From Clostridiales bacterium UBA1389 (GTDB lineage Bacteria > Bacillota > Clostridia > Oscillospirales > CAG-382), in contig DBQR01000056.1 of assembly GCA_002305335.1 (NCBI GenBank), positions 1-8,971 on the forward strand: 8,971 nt of DNA. Reading direction: 5' to 3'. The notes under the pieces are model-generated. The model saw only the letters and a program-made list of their open reading frames with translations, was not told the DNA's origin and searched no databases. Made by a program: the position numbers and the translations under genes. The stretch's first letter is position 1. Each line of letters starts with the position of its first letter. Positions 1 to 6,062 of the stretch are shown here, one piece after another.

Positions 1-8
1 TCTGCTTG

Positions 9-37
9 AAAACAGCCCGCCAATAGCGGGCTGTTTT
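9..37 (-). terminator. Intrinsic terminator after the XRE/methyltransferase unit
   Basis: A perfect 12-bp inverted repeat (arms 9-20 and 26-37, GC-rich core CAGCCCGC/GCGGGCTG) encloses a 5-base loop. It lies 34 bases beyond the methyltransferase stop codon at 72-74. Each strand ends the stem with four T, so the hairpin could work in both directions and may also serve a convergent gene beyond the left edge. The stem is certain. Its use as a terminator is inferred from position and shape. Confidence 0.85.
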
Positions 38-71
38 ATTGCATATGGGATTTTTCAACCGTTGAATTTTA

Positions 72-1058
72 TTATTTCCCCTTGACTTCATAAACATAAA
101 TACATGCTCCGTAGCGGGAAAACCCCTTGATTTCAAAATAGTCGCCGCCGTACTTCTCAACGGCATAATTGTGAGCTTTTTGCCATGCGGTATCAATCGT
201 CTCCTTCGGGACACTAACCAAATCCGAATGGGCACCGTTTTTTATGCGGTGAAGGCGAAACTTCAATTTATCGGTAAATTCCTCCGCAAAACCGGCGGCA
301 ACCTTACGGCAGGGGGTATTGAAATAATTAAGTATTATATCAAAGAAATGATTGTCAAAGTAAGTAAGTTTACAACCCATGCTGTCAAGGGTTTTATAAA
401 ACACTTCAGATATGTCGTTTATAACACTGTTGCAGTATGAATTAGCTTCTTCCTCCTCTTTGTTTAATTCAAGTGCGGAGGAACCATACCTGACAAGGCA
501 GCCTTTTGGTTTTAACACCCGAACAATTTCCCGTATAACCCTTTCAGGATTATCCATCAGATGAAATAGGGCGTTTTCCACCACAATATCCACAGAATTG
601 TCGGCAAGCGGTATATCATATGCGTTCATTCGTACAAAGACAAGGTTTTTATACCTTCCCCCTGCCCGCTTTACGGCGGTGGAAAGCATTATGTTGGAAA
701 TATCGCCGGCAACGGTGAATATGCCTTTTCCCGCAATGGGAAGAGAGGCCGACCCAAGCCCAGCGCCAAGGTCAAGGACTGTTATGTTTTTACCGAAGGT
801 TTCGGCAACCAGATTACCGCAGGCATTATAAACACCGTGGCATTTTTTATTATTGGCGTCCCAATACTTGATTTCAGGTTCAAAATCCTCCCCTATATAA
901 TCGTAACCTATGTATTTGTTTTCACCCTCTAACTTTACGGGGGGATCGTCGCAAAACCGATAAACCGAATTTATTACGGGAACTTCATGTTTACATTCAG
1001 GGCAGATAAAATTATCAAGTAAATTTTTGCATTTCGGGCAGATAAATACATTTTTCAT
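72..1058 (-). CDS. Zinc-ribbon class I SAM-dependent methyltransferase
   Basis: This 328-residue protein is predicted to be a cytoplasmic methyltransferase that uses S-adenosylmethionine. The N-terminus has two CxxC knuckles (CPKC at 7-10, CPEC at 19-22) followed by a PVIN..YRF stretch, a typical short zinc ribbon. The Rossmann methyltransferase core starts near residue 90. Motif I is VLDLGAGLGSAS (94-105), the post-I acidic residue is D119 in GDIS, a NAYDIPLADNSVDIV block spans about 145-159, and RVLKPKGCLV (180-189) is the usual motif before strand 5. The layout of zinc ribbon plus methyltransferase recalls RlmA-type 23S rRNA guanine methyltransferases, but the ribbon spacing and the long C-terminal part differ, so the substrate is unknown. 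The start overlaps the stop of the upstream XRE gene (ATGA, 1055-1058), which implies translational coupling, and GGAAGG lies just upstream. The methyltransferase call is firm; any target is speculation. Confidence 0.9.
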   Translation of the reverse strand: MKNVFICPKCKNLLDNFICPECKHEVPVINSVYRFCDDPPVKLEGENKYIGYDYIGEDFEPEIKYWDANNKKCHGVYNACGNLVAETFGKNITVLDLGAGLGSASLPIAGKGIFTVAGDISNIMLSTAVKRAGGRYKNLVFVRMNAYDIPLADNSVDIVVENALFHLMDNPERVIREIVRVLKPKGCLVRYGSSALELNKEEEEANSYCNSVINDISEVFYKTLDSMGCKLTYFDNHFFDIILNYFNTPCRKVAAGFAEEFTDKLKFRLHRIKNGAHSDLVSVPKETIDTAWQKAHNYAVEKYGGDYFEIKGFSRYGACIYVYEVKGK

Positions 1059-1762
1059 ATGTTTCCTTCCTCATGCATTTTTTCCCAGAGACGGCGGTTT
1101 CCCTCCCTTAGCTCATTAAGGGCATCCCAGGGTAAAGCCCCCTCCACCACGGCTGCTTCGATTTGTGACTGGATGTAATCCATATAGGGAATAAGCACCT
1201 TTATCAGATGCCAGTCGGTTTTCCCCTCAAGGATTTTTTCAAATACCGTATATTTGGATTTATTGTCCAGCAAGGGGGCAAGCTTTTCCAGAAGCTCCTC
1301 GCTTATGTTTTCAAAGTCCGCCTTTTCCAGCATGGCGGAAATGCTTTTGTCATTCAGGTATTCCGCAAGGCTTACTATATTTGAAATGTCGATTCCCTGC
1401 TTTGAAAGCCCCTCCGCCAGCTTTTCAAGGACGCTGGGTTTCAGGAAGGGGGCAAGTCCCACAATGTCCGAAACATCGGCACTGTTTTCGGTCAGATTTG
1501 CTTCCTTGCCCTTGGCGATGTTTTCAAGGATTTCCGACTGTCCCCGGGAGGGTTCCCCGGAATTTATAAGCTCGTCAAGGGTAATGCCGAAAATATCCCC
1601 GATTTTAACCAGCACCGACACGTCGGGAAAGCTGTCCCCCGTTTCATAGCGGGAAACCGCCTGACGGGTGAGATTAAGCTTGTCGGCAAGCTCCGACTGG
1701 GTCATGTCCGCATTTTTACGGAGCCTTGAAAGGAATCCCCCGAATTTCTTTGTGGAAAACAT
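1055..1762 (-). CDS. XRE-family HTH regulator with 29-residue helical repeats
   Basis: This 235-residue DNA-binding protein has an N-terminal Cro/C1-type helix-turn-helix at about residues 8-63 (MTQSELADKLNLTRQAVSRYE, then the usual PDVSVLVKIGDIFGITLDEL helix). A polar linker covers about 70-95. The rest is helical and built from four units with an exact 29-residue spacing, starting LAPFL (103), LAEYL (132), LAPLL (161) and LIPYM (190), then a charged tail. It has no recognisable enzymatic or ligand-binding domain, so the repeat part is probably a protein-protein or oligomerisation module. The start is supported by GGAGG 10 bases upstream and by a strong promoter whose predicted transcript begins just before it. 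It is the first gene of a two-gene unit and overlaps the methyltransferase by 4 bases. It probably regulates its own promoter, by analogy with other small XRE operons, but no clear operator was seen. Confidence 0.9.
   Translation of the reverse strand: MFSTKKFGGFLSRLRKNADMTQSELADKLNLTRQAVSRYETGDSFPDVSVLVKIGDIFGITLDELINSGEPSRGQSEILENIAKGKEANLTENSADVSDIVGLAPFLKPSVLEKLAEGLSKQGIDISNIVSLAEYLNDKSISAMLEKADFENISEELLEKLAPLLDNKSKYTVFEKILEGKTDWHLIKVLIPYMDYIQSQIEAAVVEGALPWDALNELREGNRRLWEKMHEEGNI
1109..1456 (-). repeat. Four in-frame 29-residue (87-bp) repeats within the XRE gene
   Basis: Residues 103-218 of the XRE protein fall into four consecutive 29-residue units: 103-131, 132-160, 161-189 and 190-218. 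On DNA these are 1456-1370, 1369-1283, 1282-1196 and 1195-1109. Each begins with a LA(P/E)xL-like motif (the fourth is LIPYM), followed in the first three by K/N/D-rich residues and an L-E-K helix. The first and third units also share nearly identical DNA at their start (cttgcccccttcctg and cttgcccccttgctg). The fourth unit is more diverged. The pattern suggests paired helices forming a short solenoid. Confidence 0.75.
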
Positions 1763-1783
1763 TGTTTCACCGCCTCCATGTAA

Positions 1784-1812
1784 ATTATACCAAAGGTTTT
1801 AACGATTGTCGA
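1784..1812 (-). promoter_or_regulatory. Sigma-A type promoter of the XRE/methyltransferase unit
   Basis: Read on the minus strand, a TCGACA -35 box (1807-1812, five of six consensus) and a perfect TATAAT -10 box (1784-1789) are separated by exactly 17 bases. TGG directly before the -10 adds an extended -10 element. Transcription should start near 1777, giving a leader of about 15 bases that contains the GGAGG ribosome binding site. The -35 box lies only 33 bases beyond the T-run of the preceding terminator, so the unit appears insulated from the operon upstream. Confidence 0.85.
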
Positions 1813-1845
1813 GCAAGAGTTGATTGCATTTTGCTGTTTGGCGAT

Positions 1846-1880
1846 AAAAAGCAACATCCGCCCGTTCGGGTGGATGTTGC
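1846..1880 (-). terminator. Intrinsic terminator of the thioredoxin/rhodanese/CoADR operon
   Basis: A long inverted repeat (arms 1851-1863 and 1868-1880) forms a 13-position stem with a single internal A-C mismatch on the minus-strand RNA, closed by a GAAC tetraloop. The transcript continues into a run of five U (1846-1850). The hairpin begins 16 bases after the stop codon of the flavoprotein gene at 1897-1899, the classical place for a rho-independent terminator. Confidence 0.9.
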
Positions 1881-1896
1881 GGAAAATTGTATATGC

Positions 1897-3552
1897 TTAA
1901 TGGGTATTTTTATAAAACCAGCTGCCGCCGGGGTAAACAAACACCTTTTCAAAACCCTTCTGGTTTAAAATCCTCATGGCGTTGTATGCCCTGATTCCCA
2001 CTCCGCAGAAGATGATAATGTTTTTATCCTTGTAGGGTAAAAGCTCATCTGCCCTGCTTCTGAGCTCGCCCAAAGTAATATTCAAAGCACCGGGAATTGC
2101 GAAAATATCAATCTCCCCCGGTTCCCGGACATCAATCAGAAAAGCGTCCCTGTCGGTTTCGGCGGCATTCCATTCGCAAAAACGGACCTGACCCTTTATA
2201 AGGTTTTCCGCCGCAAACCCCGCCATATTAACCGGGTCCTTTGCCGACGAATAGGGGGGAGCATAAGCAAGCTCAAAGTCCTTCAGGTCGAACACGCTGC
2301 CTCCAAGCCTTATTGCAGTTGCGATAACGTCAATCCGCTTGTCAACTCCCTCAAAGCCCACAATCTGGCTTCCGTAAATTTTTTTGCCGTCGGCGGAAAA
2401 AAGCAGTTTTATTGTCATGGGTTTAGTGCCGGGAAAGTAGCCGGCATGGGAATTCTGAACGATAATTATGCTTTCATAATCCTTGCCTTTGACAAGCCCC
2501 CGCTTAATCAGGGCTTTTTCGTTTACGCCGGTGGTCGCCGCGGTAAGGTCGAACACCCTGACCACCGAAGTGCCCTGAGTGCCTTTGTAGGTCGAATTAT
2601 ACCCCGCAATATTATCCGCCGCTATCCGCCCCTGTTTGTTGGCGGGACCCGCAAGGGGGATAACCGTCTTGTCGCCGAAGATGTAATCTTTAACCTCGAT
2701 AACGTCGCCTACGGCGTAAATGTCTTTATCGGAGGTGCGGAGACTGTCGTCGGTGACGATTCCCCCTCTTTCCCCGATTGTCAGAACCCCATCCCTTGCA
2801 AGGGAACTGTTCGGTCTTACGCCTATCGCCAAAACCGCCATGTCGGTATTTATTATTTTGCCGCTTGAAAGCTTAATGTCGATTCCCTTTCCGGTGTCGG
2901 AAAAGGCCGAAACCCCGTCGGAAAGGAAAAGCTCTGTTCCCTTTTCCTTCAGGTGCTTATGGACGGGCAGAGCCATTTCGTAATCCAGCGGAGGCATAAC
3001 CTGATTTTGCATTTCCAAAATGGAAACTTTTACACCGATCCGGTGGAGGTTTTCCGCCATTTCAAGGCCGATAAAGCCCCCGCCCACAATCGCCGCCTGT
3101 TTTACGTTCTCTCTTTTTATCAAACCGATTATTTCTTCGGTATCATTTATCGACCAGATGGTTTTAATGCAGGGGGAACTTATGCCGGGGATATTGGGCT
3201 TTATTGGCGTTGACCCGGTGGCGATAACCAGCTTATCATAGGATTCCTCGTAAATTTCGCCGGTGTCAAGTTTTTTAACCGTAACCGTCTTTTTGTCCCG
3301 GTTAATTGAAATTACTTCGTTCTTAACCCGCACGTCAATGTTGTATTTGGTTTTCATCCCCTTCGGGGACTGTAAAAAAAGAGATCTTCTTTCCCTTATA
3401 ACTCCCCCCACATGGTAGGGGAGGCCGCAGTTGGCAAAGGAAATGTAATCTCCCTTTTCAAGTATTACTATTTCGGCGTTTTCGTCAAGGCGGCGGAGTC
3501 TTGCCCCGCAGGAGGCTCCCCCGGCTACCCCGCCGATAATCACAGCTTTCAT
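1897..3552 (-). CDS. CoA-disulfide reductase-like flavoprotein with C-terminal rhodanese domain
   Basis: This 551-residue protein is of the CoA-disulfide/persulfide reductase (CoADR-RHD) type. Such enzymes use NAD(P)H and FAD to reduce CoA disulfide, CoA persulfide or polysulfide in the cytoplasm. The N-terminal FAD-binding loop is GGVAGGASCG (7-16). The single active-site cysteine is C42 in SFANCGLPYHVGG, the family hallmark. The NAD(P)H-binding loop is VGGGFIGLE (156-164), and the second FAD motif is IYAVGDV (278-284). The dimerisation domain has HAGYFPG (369-375) and AYAPPYSSAKDP (429-440), which carry tyrosines conserved in CoADRs. A rhodanese domain fills about 467-545, with DVREPGE (474-480) and active loop CGVGIR (C516). 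The fusion suggests sulfur is passed from C516 to a CoA or C42 persulfide. The start is fixed by AGGGGGAGG 6 bases upstream. It is the last gene of the operon, 23 bases after the anchored rhodanese. Whether CoA disulfide, persulfide or oxygen is the true substrate cannot be told from sequence. Confidence 0.92.
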   Translation of the reverse strand: MKAVIIGGVAGGASCGARLRRLDENAEIVILEKGDYISFANCGLPYHVGGVIRERRSLFLQSPKGMKTKYNIDVRVKNEVISINRDKKTVTVKKLDTGEIYEESYDKLVIATGSTPIKPNIPGISSPCIKTIWSINDTEEIIGLIKRENVKQAAIVGGGFIGLEMAENLHRIGVKVSILEMQNQVMPPLDYEMALPVHKHLKEKGTELFLSDGVSAFSDTGKGIDIKLSSGKIINTDMAVLAIGVRPNSSLARDGVLTIGERGGIVTDDSLRTSDKDIYAVGDVIEVKDYIFGDKTVIPLAGPANKQGRIAADNIAGYNSTYKGTQGTSVVRVFDLTAATTGVNEKALIKRGLVKGKDYESIIIVQNSHAGYFPGTKPMTIKLLFSADGKKIYGSQIVGFEGVDKRIDVIATAIRLGGSVFDLKDFELAYAPPYSSAKDPVNMAGFAAENLIKGQVRFCEWNAAETDRDAFLIDVREPGEIDIFAIPGALNITLGELRSRADELLPYKDKNIIIFCGVGIRAYNAMRILNQKGFEKVFVYPGGSWFYKNTH

Positions 3553-3575
3553 TAAAATCCTCCCCCTGAATATAA

Positions 3576-3950
3576 TCAGTATTCAATCCTGCCTTTATAA
3601 TCCATTATTCCCCCGATGTTCACAACCCGTGTGTAACCCGCTTTTTCAAGGGCGGAGGCTGCCTGGCTGCTTCGTCTTCCGCTGCGGCAATAAACATAAA
3701 GCGGATTGTTTTTATCGCTTACAACATTTTTTATATCAAGTATTCTGTCAAGGGGAATATTTATGCTCCCCGGAATGTGTCCTGCGGCATATTCCTCCGG
3801 AGTGCGGACGTCCACAAGAAACGCGTCTTTAACAGTTTTTATTTCTTCAACATAGCCGTTTATATCGGCCGACTTTTTTTGAGTAATAAACATAACACCA
3901 GCCACCGCAAATACTATCGTAAATATTATGACTATAATCTTACCCGTCAT
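3576..3950 (-). CDS. Membrane-anchored single-domain rhodanese
   Basis: This 124-residue sulfurtransferase has one hydrophobic segment at about residues 4-23 (IIVIIFTIVFAVAGVMFI) followed by KK, with no AxA cleavage site or lipobox, so it looks like an uncleaved signal anchor. The catalytic domain is a compact rhodanese: FLVDVRTPEEYAAGHIPGSINIP (about 44-66), then the active loop CRSGRR with C88, and a final GGIMDYKG near 113-120. The basic loop is typical of rhodaneses that act on anionic sulfur donors such as thiosulfate, but the donor is not defined. The domain is probably displayed outside the membrane, although the topology rests on charge alone. No strong ribosome binding site precedes it. 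The start overlaps the thioredoxin stop (ATGA, 3947-3950), so translation is likely coupled. Neighbouring thioredoxin and CoADR-rhodanese support a sulfane-sulfur role. Confidence 0.9.
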   Translation of the reverse strand: MTGKIIVIIFTIVFAVAGVMFITQKKSADINGYVEEIKTVKDAFLVDVRTPEEYAAGHIPGSINIPLDRILDIKNVVSDKNNPLYVYCRSGRRSSQAASALEKAGYTRVVNIGGIMDYKGRIEY

Positions 3951-4258
3951 GGCGTAAGCAGTCTTTCTATTTGTTCCTTTGACTTGTAGCCGACGGATAC
4001 GTTGTTCACCTTGCCGTCTTTCATAAAGACAAGCATGGGTATGGAGGTGGTGTTAAAGGCGTTTGCCAGTTCGGGTTCTTCGTCAACGTTTATTTTGAAA
4101 AAGGAAATTTCGGGGTGTTCGCCCGCCAGTTCCTCTATAACCGGGGTAAGCATACGGCAGGGACCGCACCAGGTAGCCCAGAGGTCAAGCACCACGGGGG
4201 TTTGGGATTCAAGCACAAGGTCCTTAAAGTTTTCCTTTGTTACGGTTAAAACAGACAT
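3947..4258 (-). CDS. trxA: Thioredoxin
   Basis: This 103-residue cytoplasmic thioredoxin has the usual length of about 105. The redox site is WCGPC (C31 and C34) in LWATWCGPCRMLTPV, and the cis-proline is P74 in TSIPML. The buried acidic residue in VVLDLWA (D25) and the GKV turn near 82-84 also fit. It has no signal peptide. It would reduce protein disulfides and can act as a sulfur acceptor from rhodanese persulfides. It is the first gene of a three-gene unit and has the strongest ribosome binding site in the window, which suggests high expression. Because the unit encodes no thioredoxin reductase, electrons must come from an enzyme encoded elsewhere. It could be a dedicated partner of the two rhodaneses rather than the housekeeping thioredoxin. 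Confidence 0.95.
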   Translation of the reverse strand: MSVLTVTKENFKDLVLESQTPVVLDLWATWCGPCRMLTPVIEELAGEHPEISFFKINVDEEPELANAFNTTSIPMLVFMKDGKVNNVSVGYKSKEQIERLLTP

Positions 4259-4265
4259 TTTATGT

Positions 4266-4272
4266 CCTCCTT
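4266..4272 (-). promoter_or_regulatory. Strong ribosome binding site of trxA
   Basis: The minus strand reads AAGGAGG seven bases before the thioredoxin ATG, a full match to the anti-Shine-Dalgarno end of Firmicute 16S rRNA. It fixes the start codon at 4258. Confidence 0.9.
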
Positions 4273-4283
4273 ATATGTTTTTC

Positions 4284-4289
4284 ATTATA
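4284..4289 (-). promoter_or_regulatory. Probable -10 box of the trxA operon promoter
   Basis: A perfect TATAAT lies on the minus strand 25 bases before the thioredoxin ATG, placing transcription start near 4277. No good TTGACA-like box is found at 16-18 bases spacing. The region where it should be is occupied by inverted repeats at 4301-4330, which is the arrangement expected of an activator-dependent promoter. The -10 match is seen directly. Its use is inferred. Confidence 0.55.
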
Positions 4290-4300
4290 AGGATACCCTA

Positions 4301-4330
4301 AAAGTTATGTTTCTTCCGTAACTTTGTTAC
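4301..4330. promoter_or_regulatory. Overlapping inverted repeats, candidate Crp/Fnr operator
   Basis: Two dyads overlap in the crp-trxA gap. One has 9-base arms AAAGTTATG (4301-4309) and CGTAACTTT (4317-4325) around a 7-base spacer, with one T-G position. The other is GTAAC-TTT-GTTAC (4318-4330). They sit just upstream of the TATAAT box, centred about 36 and 47 bases before the predicted start. The regulator gene ends at 4332, next to them. Binding by that regulator is a hypothesis. The longer dyad could instead form a weak, AT-rich terminator hairpin after the regulator gene. Confidence 0.45.
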
Positions 4331-4331
4331 A

Positions 4332-5000
4332 TTACTTCAAACTGTCTTTTGCCATATCCGAAAGTGTCTGAACATTCAAAAGGGTAATCCTTCCCCGGCC
4401 AAGCTTTACAAGACCTTCGGCGGCAAAATATTTAAGCATTCGTGTTATAACCTCTCTCATGCTGCCTAAGTGATTTGCAATATCCTCATGGGTGAGATAT
4501 AAAACATTGCTGTCATTAAGCTGGCTTTCTTCAATCAAAAAGGCGGCAAGACGGGTGTCCAACTTTTTGTTCAGGATCTGGTCGAAAAGCCACATAACGT
4601 CGGAAAAACGGCTTGCCAAAAGATTATTTGTATAATTTGCCACCGCCACAGATTCCGCCATCAGGCTTTTATACACCGATGCCGGTATAATAAAGGCGTC
4701 GGTTTCGGTTTCGGCATTCGCCAGCACCTCAAACCGAAGGCCCGGCATTATACAGGACGCCGAAAACAGGCATATATCCCTCTCAAGAAGCCGGTACAGC
4801 GTTATCTCTTTACCTTCGTCGGACAGGGCGTAAACCCGTATCCTGCCGGAGGTTACGACAATAAGTCCCTCGCAGTTGCCGCCATGGTGGATGACATCCC
4901 CCCTGGCAAAATGCCGGTTTTGAACGGCTGATATAAGAACATCTTTTTGTCTGCCGTTTAGCTTATTAAAGAAAGGTAAAAATACGGCAGGGGTATTCAT
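4332..5000 (-). CDS. Crp/Fnr-family transcriptional regulator
   Basis: This 222-residue protein has the normal length and layout of the family. An N-terminal cyclic-nucleotide-binding-like beta barrel covers about 10-115 (GDVIHHGGNCEGLIVVTSGRIRVY in the core), a dimer helix about 120-145, and a C-terminal winged helix about 150-210. The HTH is LTHEDIANHLGSMREVITRMLKYF. Its recognition helix carries R182, E183 and R187 in the RExxxR pattern of Crp. The effector pocket lacks the Crp phosphate-binding RxS signature, so cAMP is unlikely. The Fnr iron-sulfur cysteine set is also absent. Three cysteines are present: C43, C77 and C83, the last two in CLFSASC. This segment is familiar from many clostridial Crp/Fnr proteins and could be a thiol switch. 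The start has a G-rich site (GGCGGGTG) about 7 bases upstream. The gene lies 21 bases after pilT, probably in the same unit, and directly before the trxA operon, its likely target. Confidence 0.9.
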   Translation of the reverse strand: MNTPAVFLPFFNKLNGRQKDVLISAVQNRHFARGDVIHHGGNCEGLIVVTSGRIRVYALSDEGKEITLYRLLERDICLFSASCIMPGLRFEVLANAETETDAFIIPASVYKSLMAESVAVANYTNNLLASRFSDVMWLFDQILNKKLDTRLAAFLIEESQLNDSNVLYLTHEDIANHLGSMREVITRMLKYFAAEGLVKLGRGRITLLNVQTLSDMAKDSLK

Positions 5001-5021
5001 AGGGCTTCACCCGCCTTAATG

Positions 5022-6053
5022 TTAAAACATATACTGTTCCATTTCCTCCTGGGAAATTTTCCCGTCGAGGAAAAGCTGCTGCAGGGAATCCTTCATAATA
5101 AACATTCCCTCTTTTCGGGAGGTCTGCATGGTGGAGGAAATCATATGAGTTTTACCCGTTCTTATAAGGTTTTTGATTGCCTGATTGCACACCATGACTT
5201 CGGTGGCAAGATGCCTTGTCCCCGGCTCAAGCCCCGGCACCAGCTGCTGACTGCACACCAGAAGCAGGGTCATTCCCAGCTGCACCCTTATCTGATTCTG
5301 CTGGCCGGCGGGGAACATATCGATTATACGGTCAACGGTGTTTTCCGCCCCCTTTGTATGGAGGGTGGACAGCACCAGATGGCCGGTTTCGGCCGCCGCT
5401 ATGGCTGCCGCTACGCTTTCCAGATCCCGCATTTCCCCCACCATTATAATGTCGGGGTCCTGCCGCATTGCCGCTTCGATGGCTTTGCCGAAGGACTTTG
5501 TATCCTTGCCTATCTCCCGCTGGGTGATTATACACTTGCTGCTGGTATGTATATATTCAATGGGGTCCTCAAGGGTTATTATATGGGCGCTTTTATTGTG
5601 GTTTATATAGTCTAACATGCAGGTCAGGGTGGTGGACTTACCCGAACCGGTAGGGCCTGTAATAAGTATAAGCCCGCTTCTCTTTTTTGAATAATCCTTA
5701 AGAATAAGGGGAATCCCCAAATTGCTGAAATCCCCCGGCTTCAAGGCCAAAAGCCGCAGGGCAAGGTTGTCCCCGTATAAATCCCGGTAAACGTTGCAGC
5801 GGAAACGGTAGTCGTTATGGGAGAAGGAAAAGTCCGCTTCTCCCCCGGACGCATATTTTTCCGCCTGTTCCTGTGTCAGGTACCCGTGAACGAAATTATA
5901 AATTTCCTCCGTATTTAACGGCAGCAAATCAATTTCTTCCAGTTTCCCCGCAAACCTCATGTAGGGTGGCTGATTGGCCTTAAGATGAAGGTCCGACGCT
6001 TTCGTGTTGATGCAGGTATCGAGATATCCGTATATTTTTCCGCTGCTATCCAT
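5022..6053 (-). CDS. pilT: PilT-type type IV pilus retraction ATPase
   Basis: This 343-residue hexameric secretion ATPase is close to the usual PilT length of about 345-370. The N-terminal domain begins with ASDLHLKANQPPYMRFAGKL (19-38), as in PilT. The catalytic core has Walker A GPTGSGKS (133-140), the Asp box ITLEDPIEYIH (159-169), Walker B DIIMVGEMRD (201-210) and the His box GHLVLSTLHT (224-233). The PilT signature AIKNLIR lies at 292-298 (AIRNLIR in the family). All catalytic residues appear intact, so it should power pilus retraction at the inner face of the membrane. No other pilus gene is in the window, so it is either a separated pilT or has been adopted for another task. The start is fixed by TAAGGAG five bases before the ATG, overlapping the stop codon of the upstream gene, which implies coupled translation. 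Confidence 0.95.
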   Translation of the reverse strand: MDSSGKIYGYLDTCINTKASDLHLKANQPPYMRFAGKLEEIDLLPLNTEEIYNFVHGYLTQEQAEKYASGGEADFSFSHNDYRFRCNVYRDLYGDNLALRLLALKPGDFSNLGIPLILKDYSKKRSGLILITGPTGSGKSTTLTCMLDYINHNKSAHIITLEDPIEYIHTSSKCIITQREIGKDTKSFGKAIEAAMRQDPDIIMVGEMRDLESVAAAIAAAETGHLVLSTLHTKGAENTVDRIIDMFPAGQQNQIRVQLGMTLLLVCSQQLVPGLEPGTRHLATEVMVCNQAIKNLIRTGKTHMISSTMQTSRKEGMFIMKDSLQQLFLDGKISQEEMEQYMF

Positions 6054-6062
6054 AAATACTCC

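Noticed and set aside
1254..1649. 131-codon plus-strand open frame opposite the XRE gene
   Set aside because: Its Ser/Phe/Arg-rich translation is the mirror of the Glu/Lys/Leu-rich repeats of the XRE protein. It is a shadow frame.
1813..1827. GCAA-N7-TTGC dyad upstream of the XRE promoter as an operator
   Set aside because: The four-base arms are too short to exceed chance, and no second copy of the dyad was seen near the promoter.
2446..2868. 140-codon plus-strand open frame opposite the flavoprotein gene
   Set aside because: The minus-strand frame has all CoADR motifs across this interval. The antisense frame has no family features.
4301..4325. Intrinsic terminator after the Crp/Fnr gene
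   Set aside because: The stem is AT-rich with a wobble position, and the minus-strand T-run after it is only four bases. It was kept as an operator candidate, with termination left as the alternative.
4332..5000. Naming the regulator Fnr, Crp or HcpR
   Set aside because: The Fnr cysteine cluster and the cAMP signature are missing, and no hybrid-cluster protein gene is nearby, so only the superfamily is supported.
5019..5615. 198-codon plus-strand open frame opposite pilT
   Set aside because: It lies wholly inside the intact pilT gene on the other strand, has no recognisable motif, and has a His/Gly-rich composition typical of antisense reading.
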